64,000 nucleotides of DNA from Argopecten irradians (Eukaryota; Mollusca; Bivalvia; Pectinida; Pectinidae). The first letter of the stretch is position 1. Each line of letters begins with the position of its first letter. The notes beneath the pieces are model-generated. The model was not told where the DNA came from. It was given only the letters and a program-made list of their open reading frames with translations, and made no database searches. The stretch lies in contig NC_091142.1 of the NCBI RefSeq assembly GCF_041381155.1, positions 23,088,362 to 23,152,361 of the forward strand. The letters are read 5' to 3'. The position numbers and the translations under genes were made by a program. Shown piece after piece: positions 22,801 to 33,358 of this stretch.

Positions 22801-23591
22801 CTGATAGTCACCAATTGTTGTTTCCTTTGATTTTCTTGTTGCTTAGTTCATTTTGAAAACCGTGACATGCTGTTACCATTCATAAATCAATATTTTGGCT
22901 CACGAATAGAGCTCAGGGCTGTGAGTGAGCTCATACTGTTGTTTCCTTTAAATAATATTTGGGTGTTTTTTATGTGACAACTGACAAGTGATGTCCTTTA
23001 AAGCCCTTTTCAGGGTCATGATCTGTTGTTTCTGTCGGTTAACTTACAGGTGAGCCACAGGGTTTTGACGCTATATATTTACAGACATCTTATTACAGTA
23101 TTACACATATAAAGGTGTCCATATATATCTATAAAGACAAAAACCTGTGGTTAAGCTGACTTTGAGAGATCCAAACTTCCGTTCCTTTGATAGGTTAATA
23201 TCTGCGTATAATCTGTGTTAATAGCTTTAATATTAACTTGTTCACCCCTGAAATTTCATAATGGACTTGTCTAGTCTATGATTAAGAAGAGCCTAAATGT
23301 ATCTCGAGGGGTGATTGAGTCAACTCATATATTCTCTTCAGTCCCACACTGCTGTGACTTTCGATTAATTAATATTTATGTCATAATGAGTGTACTAAAC
23401 CATTGTCACTCTGATTACTGATGTGAGACTTTGTTACTTGACAGAGATTCCGACACAGTGGGGCTACAGTCACCACCAGTGAGGCAGTGCTATTACAGTT
23501 TATAGGGGACAAAGACCATCCACAGTTTAAACCCATCCAGCAACTGATCAAGAAAAGTGCTCCCGATTCTGGACTTGTCACCAAACTATAG
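19842..23591 (+). CDS. ISOC2: Isochorismatase-domain protein (ISOC2/ISOC1-like), complete, five exons
   Basis: Cysteine-hydrolase superfamily with the isochorismatase fold; the animal members have no firmly established substrate. Exons 19842-19970, 21405-21452, 21777-21938, 22337-22453 and 23445-23591 are all phase 0 and give 200 residues, close to human ISOC2. The likely catalytic triad is visible: Asp21 in [11 protein letters not shown], Lys82 in FDKTKFSMM, Cys117 in [11 protein letters not shown]. Other family motifs are [24 protein letters not shown] and [10 protein letters not shown]. Start at 19842 (AAAATGG) chosen because it aligns with the family; an in-frame upstream ATG at 19776 would add 22 unlikely residues. 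The symbol is by similarity; the split between ISOC1 and ISOC2 is not certain. Partial copies of the last coding exon follow the stop codon. Confidence 0.93.
20155..20480 (-). mobile_element. tRNA-derived SINE, dimeric, copy 2
   Basis: Two tRNA-like heads on the minus strand, near 20162-20236 and 20395-20470, about 235 bp apart, joined by GTTGGGCGCCAATTCTGTAA and GGAGAGGAGAAAATGTAG. The same order is seen in the copy at 18850. Lies in ISOC intron 1. Confidence 0.75.
20688..21128. mobile_element. Non-autonomous DNA transposon with CAGGG/CCCTG ends
   Basis: Perfect 15-bp terminal inverted repeats CAGGGATCAATCTAG and CTAGATTGATCCCTG enclose about 440 bp rich in TTCCCCT motifs. The ends look hAT-like, but I could not find a convincing 8-bp target duplication. 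In ISOC intron 1. Confidence 0.75.
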
Positions 23592-23735
23592 ACTGTGTAA
23601 AATATGTACTCATCATTCATCAAGAAAAGTGCTCCTGATTCTGGGCTTGTCACCAAACTATTGACTGTGTAAAGTGCTCCCTATTCTGGATTTGTTACCG
23701 ACTATAGATTGTGTAAAAGGAAAAGTGCTTCTCTT
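23548..23735 (+). repeat. Tandem copies of the ISOC terminal coding segment
   Basis: The segment coding [14 protein letters not shown] plus the stop region (from 23548) is repeated from 23620 (period 72 bp), again shortened from about 23671, and very partially near 23721. The copies fall in the 3' UTR. The second copy has TTG where the first has the stop. Confidence 0.85.
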
Positions 23736-24137
23736 TTTGCGCTTGGCACATGTGACTGGTTAAGTGTAACATAACATAAAAAAGGAATCTACACCTTCCT
23801 GTAGGAACTCAAATAATTGTTTGATATTTTGGTTTTTGGACTGAGTGATCAGCAACACTTTTCTACTCATTGTTAAACTGGGTGAGTTATCTAACCCACT
23901 GAAAAAATGTGTCACCGATTTTAGATTTGTCACAACTTTAGATTTGTCGATGTTACATATCCTGTAAAATTGTCTCATTTAGAAAGATTATTTTACATCA
24001 TACTTAACAAATTCTATTCCTATATTTCATTTACTATGTAGAACAATTATATACCAATGTTGAATGAGTTCTACTTTTGATAATAACTCATATTTTCATT
24101 TCCTTTTTTACCTACCTATGAACAATATGTATTGTAA

Positions 24138-24143
24138 AATAAA
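24138..24143 (+). terminator. Candidate poly(A) signal AATAAA of ISOC
   Basis: AATAAA about 550 nt after the stop, followed by a T-rich stretch. The most plausible 3' end seen for this gene. Confidence 0.5.
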
Positions 24144-26420
24144 GACGTTTTTTATTCCACTCATTAGCACATCAAGTAGTTTTTTTCAAGCCATTTTTAT
24201 CGTTTAACATATGAGAATGATTAAATATCAAGCCATTTGTAGATCAAATACATGTTGAAATAAAACATTCTCTAACAAATATGTGTTGCGTTTGAAATTG
24301 CATTTATCAGATTGTCAGCTTTGAGCAAGCATTTCTGACCTACATGTGCTTATTCTATTTTGAATATTCTTCTAACAAAAGGAATGTTCCAAACACTGTT
24401 TCTTCTTCAGCCTTAAATTGGTTTGTAGATTATCTATTTGAACAACCATGGTCATTTAATGACAGACGCTGATGTGTGCAATTTGTTGCATGTGTGAGTG
24501 CCTATAAAGAAATAAAAAGTAAAAAGAAACTATACTGTTTGCAGCTATCCAAAATGTTTTTCAACGTAACTACAAAATTCTTGCAAATACTTTTTGTTGG
24601 CAGGAACATTGCTGAAAATTCTTGCAATATTTTTTGTGCAAGCAATGTCACACAAAGAGATTCAGAATGTAGAGCTGCCATTATGTTGTTTGCAAGAACT
24701 TTGGAGATATGTAATACAATTAAAATGACTGACCTAAAATGAGTCATCAGGCAGTCTCAGTTTGATGAGATATTCAAATTAAATTTGAACACTCAGATCA
24801 AAGACTGATATTTGTTTGTTACATTATTCTGGAAAATATTATGGATAATATTACTTCGAGAGCAGTCAGCACAATATAATCCAAAATTCTTTTAAATAAA
24901 TATGCACAGGTATGTAACCTTCATAGCTACATCATTTTAGAAATAATACAACTTACAACATTTATTATCACTCATCTGGTTCACATAAGGAAGTGAAGAG
25001 TTTTACGTGCCGCCACGCTATATATATCGTTTAGGAGCATAAGGAATGGAGAGTTTGTAATTATACTCAGTCTGACTAAAAATATCCAAATAAAAAGATT
25101 TAGGATTTTCAATTTGGGATAATTGATTAGTTAATTACACAACATAGAACAGTTGGATTTTCAACAATAGAATGTCATAATTGATTATTAAGTGTAGTTA
25201 TTTGAACGCTAAATTATGATATGCAATAGTATTTTGGCATAACTATAATGAAGTCAACAAATGAATCCGAGGGGTATTAAACACCCTGTACCCATCCTTT
25301 GGGGACATTTTGGCGATCGTATAACTTTTAGCGGCTGCATTCATTTTGTTCTTTATGACCGCCTTTGATTTGACATGTAGCTGATTCTCAATACAATGGC
25401 ACCATAAATTGTGATGCAAGTAAAAAGATTATTTCATATGGATTTTGTGTAAAAACGTGATCTTATTCAGTTTTAACATGAAAATGATGTGGATGCACGG
25501 GAGAACGGGAGTCTATGGTAGCTACGAGCCTGTATATTTTTTTCTTGTATACAAAGTTAGTTTAAACAAAATTATATCATGGTTGTACTTGGATGATTTG
25601 GTTTGGTCCATAGAAGCCATGAAATTGTTGCATGCGAGAACAATTTTATACTAACAATCAATTTTGACTAAAACAACTGAATTCATACATGCAATAAACC
25701 TGTTGAAACTCATGCTTAACAACTGTTTCTGGGAAAATTGTGGCAAATATTTGCGACAAAGTCGCAAAGTTTGGCGACCTTCGCAAATATTTGCAAGAAA
25801 ACTAATTGACAAGCGAAGTCTGAGTATTTGCTGCAAACTAACCTTTTATATGTTTTTGGGATCTGCAACATGTTCATGCTGTCTTTTTCTTCACCTTGCG
25901 TAATTAATATATATGCTGCTCAATAATTTCATTTTGAATTTGGCGTATTTGCAAAAAGCGGTGTAGTGGAATTAGAAATCCGGAAAACCTATCTCAGTGC
26001 AATTATAATATGCATCTATATATATATAATTACTGTTGGTTAAAAATTCGTGCCAGGTTCATGTGAAATATGTCGTCACCAAAATGTTTAGAATAATAAA
26101 TATATAGGCCTATAACGTAGTCTAAATTAGTCTTCATCAGTTATGTTTTGGATATAGTAATTACATGTACAATGAACCAACAGCAAAAGTCTTCCAACCG
26201 AGTAGAGATTCACATGTAATTAATTTGTGTTTGTTCTCTTAGGACTGTCTGCGCCATTTGGATATATCTTATCATAACTCTGAGCACGATATGCCAGGAC
26301 GTATGTGTCATATATAGGGAACATATGACTATGGTGTCCTCCTTATCTACGAGGCTTGGCCTAGACAGGAGTGTACTCAGCGACACTGATAAGAAGTTTA
26401 CTACAGAGGGATTCCTAACC
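24144..26420. other. Intergenic region, no gene seen
   Basis: AT-rich sequence between ISOC and the EF-hand gene; it should contain the EF-hand gene's promoter and 5' UTR near 26200-26420. Short open frames here have no recognised domain. Confidence 0.45.
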
Positions 26421-29400
26421 ATGGTCGGACAAACATTAATTTTATTGTCTGCCCTTTTCGGGTTGGCTTTCAGGTGAGAATCAGATGTTTGTCTTTTTTT
26501 TTTTTTTTTTTTAATCTTCGTTTTTAGCCCACCATCATCAGATGGTGGGCTATTCAAATCGCCTTTTTGTCCATGGTCCCTGGTCCGTCCTTCCGTCCGT
26601 CTGTTAACAATTCTTGTTATCGCTATTTCTCAGAAAGTGCTGAAGGGATCTGTCTCAAAATTCATATGTAGGTTCCCCTAGGGACCTAATTGTGCATATT
26701 GCATTTTGGGACCGATCGGTTAACAAGATGGCCGCCAGACAGCATCTTGGATTTTGATATTCAAAGTTTGTTATCGCTATTTCTCAGAAAGTACTAAATG
26801 GATCTGTCTCAAATTACATATGTAGGTTTCCCTAGGGACCTAGTTGTGCATATTGCATTTTGGGACCAATCAGACAACAAGATGACCACCAGGCAGCCAT
26901 CTTGGATTTTGATAGTTTAAGTTTGTTACTGCTATTTCTCAGAAAGTACTGAAGCGATCTGTCTCAAATTTTATGTGCATTATGTTTGAAAAAGTTTAAA
27001 AAGTAGAGAAAAGATCCATCTTTCTATTGTTAGACATATATCATTCTTTGGTGGGCGCCAAGATCGCTCCGGGATCTCTTGTGATAGTTCAAGTTTGTTA
27101 TCGCTATTTCTCAGAAAGTGCTGAATGGATTTTTCTCAAATTTCATATGTAAGTTCCCCTACGGCCCTAGTTGTGCATATTGCGTTTTGAGATCGGTCAG
27201 TCAACAATATGGCCGACCAGCTACCATCTTGGATTTTGATATTTACCGCTATTTCTCAGAAATTACTGAATGGGTCTCTCTCAAATTCAATAAGTAGGTT
27301 CCCCTTGGGTCATAGTTGTGCATAATGTCTTTTGGGACTGATTGTTCAACAAGATGGCCTACTAGCCGCAATCTTGGATTTTATCATTGAAGTTTGTTAC
27401 TGCTTGAAAGTACTGATGCGATCTGTCTCAAATTTTATATGTAGTATATATTTGAAAAAGTTTAAGCTCTTAAGTTTTGTGATCCTTTATAATTAAATCA
27501 TACCAACCAAGCCCTCCTGTTCAGCGTAAACAAATTTGTTTTTAAATCCAACGTTATCAAAGATAAGTACATTAAGTACATGCATACCGTTTACAAATGT
27601 GCGAAATTGTCACACATGTACTAAAACAGTACACGTAATATTTGGTTTACAACCCCCTTATCGGTTACGAGTCATATGTGTTCCATTTGTCCATGATTTT
27701 GACGTTTACACCTGACGAATGGTCAATGTCATTTTGGTAACTCTGAACAACCTTTTTCGCCTAAAATTCAGTTATTCTGTTTGTGTTTAAAAACCAGTCG
27801 AAAAGCACCCCGATTCGAAATTAATGTTCTATGTCATATTGTATGATGATTCCAACGTCTGCTATTGGAAGTAAGATACGACCTATGACAGATAATTTAC
27901 AAAGAAAACAACACTTTGTCAAACATACAAAACGGTCGGGTATCTCCTCACTCAACCTAAGAAGCCATGCATGCACATCATGATTTCCATCTAAGTCATA
28001 TTCGTCCTCTTCTTTGACTGGATTCCATCTAAGTCATATTCGTCCTCTTCTTTGACTGGTGAGGACGTGTTTATCAAACTCGAGTTGGTTAATTCTAAAC
28101 TGTGAAAAAACACGGGATTTTATCGAGTAACTCGTTGGGGAATTTGTTTACTATTGCTTTTTAGTATACAGTTGTTATAAAAAATGGTTTCTTGTTTATA
28201 TTCTAAGCAGCTAAGTAAAACATATGGTGTCATGCATGGCTTGATTTTAGCATAAGTGCCTAATAAGGAGTCTAAACAATTGCTTGTAACAAATCCAGTT
28301 GTATGGAAAGAAAATGCGTTTTGAAAAGTAGTTGAAAGTCATGAACCAATCGGAATGACGAGAGGTAACTGATTGGAGGGCGATATGACCAATGACATAT
28401 TCTGTATGTACACCGGGTGGGGGATCGCTATTTTATTGGATCCCATTTTCCTTAATTTGAATTTTAAAATTGATATAAAAAAACATGTGTGCCAAGGAAC
28501 ACTGGACTTATCTATGAATATTTTCAGTAGTTATTTCCAGAAAGACCTGGTAGTTTTCACGGTAAGTCCTGGAAGATTTCTCGAGTTGATACAGATATCG
28601 GGGGATTGTCGCATTTCAAAACAGAACATCACCAGAATTTCAGCTGGTATAGCCTACATACGTTAATGTATCTAACGTATTGTTATTATTGTTGTGTGCA
28701 TTGACCAATTTCTATTTAATGTGGAATCGTTTTATATTACCATCGACAGCGCCCATTCTAGTCCTAGTGGTGGAATGACAATTCCAGATATTGTGGACCG
28801 GTTATGGATCAACTCGGACATCAACGATGATGGTCATCTAAGTGAAACCGAGTTCTTCAGAGAGTTTATAGACAACTTCGATCACGATGGTATATTGGAG
28901 TTCTCTTTCAAATTATTTTTAATGTATTCAAATCAATTTGATAAATTATAGTTTTTTAGTTTTATAATACGTTTGCTCGAAGGAGATCATGAAATCTATG
29001 TTCTTTTTTATGATTTTTTGTTTGATTCGTTAGCGGTGGTGATACATAATGTTGTATTTGTGTAATAACTTGTCAGTATACGTGTCGCTATATGTGATAT
29101 CAACTTCCGATTGCCGGGGAAAATAAGATTGAAGTTGTTTTTATTCTTCAAAAGACATCTCAAAACTAGGAACCTTATCGAGTAGCATTCAGTGAACCTA
29201 TTTATAAAGCAGTTGTTTATATGTATCCACCAGCCAGCCAATCAGTGAGTGAGAGCGAGTTTTTACACCAGTGGAGCCACAATTACAATGAACGTCATGA
29301 CGTAACACTGCACGTATTTCAACACTTTGACCTTGACGGAGATACTTCCTTGACACACGCTGACCTCAGTCGGCTGTTCCATCATATGGACTTCAACAGT

Positions 29401-29945
29401 GAGCATGCGTTTTTATTCCAAGTTAACGTTACCTGGGATTTTAGTTCTGGTTTGTTTTGTATACATATGTATTAAGATTGGCTTTTCGCGTCAATTTGGT
29501 TCCCTGTTTACCTCATATATAGTTTTCACCATTGTTTAAACTTGAAACTACTAAGTTCAAGTTTGAACAGGGGTCATAACTATATAATTTTTTCAAAGTA
29601 AATTATTCTATCAAAGTACGATTGCCGATTAAATTTGCGACCCGAATTTTGGTCCTATTCTAGATACAAATTTTGCTGAATTTCATTATGCATAATTCAG
29701 TACATTCAGTACAAGTTGCAGTAGGAATAGGACTAATGTGCGGGTCGCAAATTTACTCAGCAAGTTTACTTTGATAAGATAGTTTACTTTGAAAAAATAA
29801 TGTGTTCACTGTAAAACTTTGTCACTGTAACACTATTTTCAGTATGAATAATGTTTTCATTTTTGTATTGACAGCTGACACTTTCATCAGTAAGGCAGAG
29901 TTTACCACCATGATGGCCTACGTAAGTATGATGACCTGTTTTTAA
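26421..29945 (+). CDS. Small secreted four-EF-hand calcium-binding protein, four exons
   Basis: Exons 26421-26473, 28750-28889, 29234-29398, 29875-29945 sum to 429 nt, in phase throughout, giving 142 residues. The start ATG has ACC before and G after. The N-terminus MVGQTLILLSALFGLAF is a signal peptide, with cleavage likely near AFS-A. The four loops read DINDDGHLSETE, DHDASQSVSESE, DLDGDTSLTHAD and DFNTDTFISKAE, with acidic or Ser/Thr/Asn ligands at positions 1, 3 and 5 and Glu/Asp at 12. Exon 3 could start at 29234 or 29246; 29234 was chosen because it completes loop 2. Loops 2 and 4 are each cut by a phase-1 intron after position 3, which suggests duplication of a two-hand unit. The last exon has a GTAAGT at 29922 and might instead splice on. 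A secreted Ca-binding role (for example matrix) is inference. Confidence 0.78.
26526..27083 (-). mobile_element. Pearl-like element, minus orientation, with terminal hairpin
   Basis: An 11-bp hairpin (arms AGCCCACCATC and GATGGTGGGCT, 26526-26551) is followed by CCGT-type microsatellite at about 26580-26601. Then come about 155-bp core units starting near 26612, 26769 and 26925, each with TATTTCTCAGAAAGT and GGATCTGTCTCAAA. The far end near 27040-27082 (GGTGGGCGCCAAGATCGCTC) looks like the opposite terminus. This order of arm, tandem core, (ACGG)n and hairpin matches pearl elements described in bivalves. In intron 1 of the EF-hand gene. Confidence 0.75.
27084..27480 (-). mobile_element. Second, truncated pearl-like element adjoining the first
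   Basis: Core units resume immediately (TTGTTATCGCTATTTCTCAG near 27096, then near 27240 and 27394) and end at GAAAAAGTTTAAG near 27450, the same arm sequence as near 26980 in the first element. The hairpin and microsatellite end is missing. Head-to-tail arrangement with the first. Confidence 0.6.
27481..28749 (+). other. Rest of EF-hand gene intron 1, with a short tandem duplication
   Basis: A roughly 38-42-bp duplication containing TTCCATCTAAGTCATATTCG occurs at about 27984-28060. An open stretch at 28373-28666 lacks domain signal and no splice partners were found. Nothing else recognised. Confidence 0.45.
29587..29801. mobile_element. MITE with about 70-bp inverted arms in the last EF-hand intron
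   Basis: Left arm from ATTTTTTCAAAGTAAA through AAATTTGCGACCCG to GGTCCTATTC; right arm is its inverted match (GAATAGGACT, CGGGTCGCAAATTT, TTTACTTTGAAAAAAT). A centre of about 60 bp separates them. Confidence 0.8.
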
Positions 29946-30564
29946 CATGTATCGTCAATGATTAAAATTTGGTATCAAGAACAAAATCAGGCACATAACC
30001 TACGTCAGAAATATGTACGAAACGCCGGAAAATGTTACTACATGTACTTATAGGCCTAACAAACATAGCTGTGTTTCTGGTAGCCTTACAGACCTTATTG
30101 AATAGGTTCTATCATGCAATATTTATTTGTCAACTATTAAGAACAAAAAACCAACTAAAGACATTTAATGTTTTACTAAAAAAATAAAACTTGTACACAA
30201 TATGAGTTATAATCAATTGTACCACTCTCTAATTGAACATTCGTATTTGTTCTAAGTAACTGTTACATTTAAAGTCGTTAACAAAATGAAAATAAAAAAG
30301 AAGGGCATACCTACCATTGGAATCAAATATTGCTTTATTTGGCCTTATCGTTTACTTTTTACAAAACAATATCAATATAAGAGACAATGAGCTCACGTGG
30401 CACTGTAGTGGACTTGTTACCTAAATGGTCTGTATATCCTTTACATCGTTACCATAATATGTTCCGCCGGAATAATAATACATGGTTGGAAGGTGTAAAC
30501 AAAAGTCAACTGTAATCGTTTATAATGCCAAAGTGACAGCTCCGTCTGTCTGTTCCAAAGAAAA
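29946..30564. other. Intergenic, nothing recognised
   Basis: AT-rich 3' flank of the EF-hand gene. A further EF-hand exon was looked for and not found. Confidence 0.4.
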
Positions 30565-32696
30565 ATGTAAAAATTATAAGAGGCCCAAATATCACGGCAT
30601 CGCTCACCTGGTTTGTAATGCCAAGTAATGTTCTGAATACAGGTTCATTGTTTCTTTTCTGAAGGAATTTTAATATTAACCTCTAAATCCCCTATTAGGC
30701 CCCACCCCTCCTGCCCCCAGGGGGTCAGAGCCAAAATTTATACAAGTTCTGTTCCCCTTCCCCCAAGGATGTTTGTGGCCAAATTTGGTTACAATCCATA
30801 CAGAACTCTATGACTAGTAGCGATTTAAAGAATTTACCTCTATTTCCCCTATTGGGCCCCGCCCCTCCTGCCCCCCGGGACCAGAGCCAAAATTTATACA
30901 AACTCAGTTCTTATTCTCCCAAGGATATTTCTGGCCAAATTTGGTTACATTCCATGCGGAACTCTGTGACTAGTAGCGATTTAAAGGATTTACCTCTATT
31001 TCCCCTATTAGGCTCCGCCCCTCCAGCCCCCGGGGGGCCAGAGCCAAAATTTATACAAGTTCTGTTCCCCTTCCCCCAAGGATGTTTGTGGCCAAATTTT
31101 GGTACATTCCATTCACAACTCTATGACTAGTAGCGATTTAAAGGATTTACCTCTATTTCCCCTATTGGGCCCCCGCCCCTCCTGCCCCTGGGTGATCAGA
31201 GCCAAAATTTATACAAGTACTGTTCCCCTTCCCCAAAGGTGTTTGTGTCTGATTTTGGTTACATTCCATGCCAAACTCTAGGACAAGTATCGATTTAAAG
31301 GATTTACCTCTATTTCCCCTATTGGGCCACGCCCCTCCTGCCCCTGGGGGATCAGAGCCAAAATTTATACAAGTTCTGTTCCCCTTCCCCCAAGGATGTT
31401 TGTGGCCAAATTTGGTTACATTTCATTCAGAACTCTATGACAAGTAGCGATTTAAAGGATTTACCTCTATTTCCCCTATTGGGCCCCGCCCCTCCTGCCC
31501 CCGGGGGGCCAGAGCCAAAATTTATACAAGTTCTGTTCCCCTTCCCCCAAGGATGTTTGTGGCCAAATTTGGTTCTAATCCATGCAGGACTCTATGACTA
31601 GTAGCGATTTAAAGGATTTACCTCTACTTCCCCTATTGGGCCCCGCCCCTCCTGCCCCTGGGGGATCAGAGCCAAAATTTATACAAGTTCTGTTCCCCTT
31701 CCCCCAAGGATGTTTGTGGCCAAATTTGGTTACATTTCATTCAGAACTCTATGACAAGTAGCGATTTAAAGGATTTACCTCTATTTCCCCTATTGGGCCC
31801 CGCCCCTCCTGCCCCCGGGGGGCCAGAGCCAAAATTTATACAAGTTCTGTTCCCCCTCCCCCAAGGATGTTTGTGGCCAAATTTGGTTCCAATCCATGCA
31901 GAACTCTATGACTAGTAGCGATTTAAAGGATTTACCTCTATTTCCCCTATTGGGCCCCACCCCTCCTGCCCCTGGGGGATCAGAGCCAAAATTTATACAA
32001 GTTCTGTTCCCCTTCCCCCAAGGATGTTTGTGGCTGATTTTGGTTACAATCCATGCCAAACTCTAGGACAAGTAGCGATTTAAAGGATTTACCTCTATTT
32101 CCCCTATTGGGCCCCGCCCCTCCTGCCCCTGGGGGGTCAGAGCCAAAATTTATACAAGTTCTGTTCCCCCTCCCCAAAGGATGTTTGTGGCCAAATTTGG
32201 TTCCAATCCATGCAGAACTCTATGACTAGTAGCGATTTAAAGGATTTACCTCTATTTCCCCTATTGGGCCCCGCCCCTCCTGCCCCTGGGGGATCAGAGC
32301 CAAAATTTATACAAGTTCTGTTCCCCTTCCCCCAAGGATGTATGTGGCTGATTTTGGTTACAATCCATGCCAAACTCTAGGACAAGTAGCGATTTAAAGG
32401 ATTTACCTTTATTTCCCCTATTGGGCCCCGTCCCTCCTGCCCCTGGGGGGTCAGAGCCAAAATTTATACAAGTTCTGTTCCCCCTCCCCCAAGGATGTTT
32501 GTGGCCAAATTTGGTTACAATCCATGCAGAACTCTAGGACAAGTAGCGATTTATAGGAAATGTTGACGGACGGACGGACGGACGGACGGACGACGGACGA
32601 CGGACGACGGACGACGGACGCCGCGCCATGACATAAGCTCACCGGCCCTTCGGGCCAGGTGATGTAAAAATTATAAGAGGCCCAAATATCACGGCA
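30565..32696 (+). mobile_element. Pearl-like element with 12-unit core, (ACGG)n, hairpin and 35-bp flanking direct repeats
   Basis: Starts with AAGAGGCCCAAAT and CGCTCACCTGG. The core at about 30672-32560 has 12 units of about 157 bp, each with CTCTATTTCCCCTATTGGGC and AGCGATTTAAAGGATTTACC. Then (ACGG)n/(ACG)n at 32565-32620 and a GGCCC-TTC-GGGCC hairpin at 32644-32656. The 35 bp from 30565 to 30599 recur exactly at 32662-32696. Open frames through the core are by-products of the repeat and resemble no protein. Confidence 0.85.
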
Positions 32697-32991
32697 GATA
32701 TGAAAACCATTTTTTAGTATGGTACAATGTGTTGGTATTGCCGCTGGTTAATACAAAACATGTGATTCCAACTTTCCTTTATTTCACTGTAGATCTTTGG
32801 CCGCCTTCCTTATGACTGATATACGATCTTACACAATCGCATAATATCGCAGCTTTAAACACTATGAAATGTTTTAATGCCTTGACATATAAATACATTT
32901 TGTTGTAATTATAACGCATTCTGAGTTTGTTGTTCTTCGCCCCTTGGACACTATAGTAGTATGAATTACATGATCAGGTCATACACTTCAA

Positions 32992-33358
32992 TTAAAGATG
33001 CTCCACCGCCGACAGAGCATAAATGATATTAATCACTTGAACAATAATTGGTGTTTAATCGTGTAAATATATGTTTAATTAACACAAAAAAAAAGATATA
33101 GAATAATTCATTTTGCCCTTAGTACATACGCAATCAGTACTTAATTCCATATAAGATATAGTGCCACGGAATTTTTTCGGGATGCAATTAATTATTTTTT
33201 GTAACTTTAACTTGAAGTAACATTAGAAGCTCAAACTTTTCAATGGTGGTAATGGTGTAGAGTAAAGTAACTTTTGTAACTGAAGAAAAATACTAAATCG
33301 TCTGCTCGTGTTTTTGATAGTGAAAAAATATCATTTGTCAGCGGTGGAGCATCTTTAA
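32992..33358. mobile_element. TTAA-flanked MITE, family A, copy 3 (best preserved)
   Basis: TTAA then AGATGCTCCACCGCCGACAG at the left and GTCAGCGGTGGAGCATCT then TTAA at the right. The terminal inverted repeat is about 18 bp and nearly perfect, and TTAA lies at both ends. No coding capacity. Confidence 0.88.

Noticed and set aside
29246-29398. Exon 3 of the EF-hand gene starting at 29246
   Set aside because: In phase, but it removes four residues needed for a canonical loop 2; starting at 29234 gives DHDASQSVSESE.
30810-32642. Several open frames with G-E-G-E-Q-N-L-Y-K-F-W-L or F-P-L-L-G-P motifs as real proteins
   Set aside because: They are translations of the pearl-like core repeat in different frames and strands.
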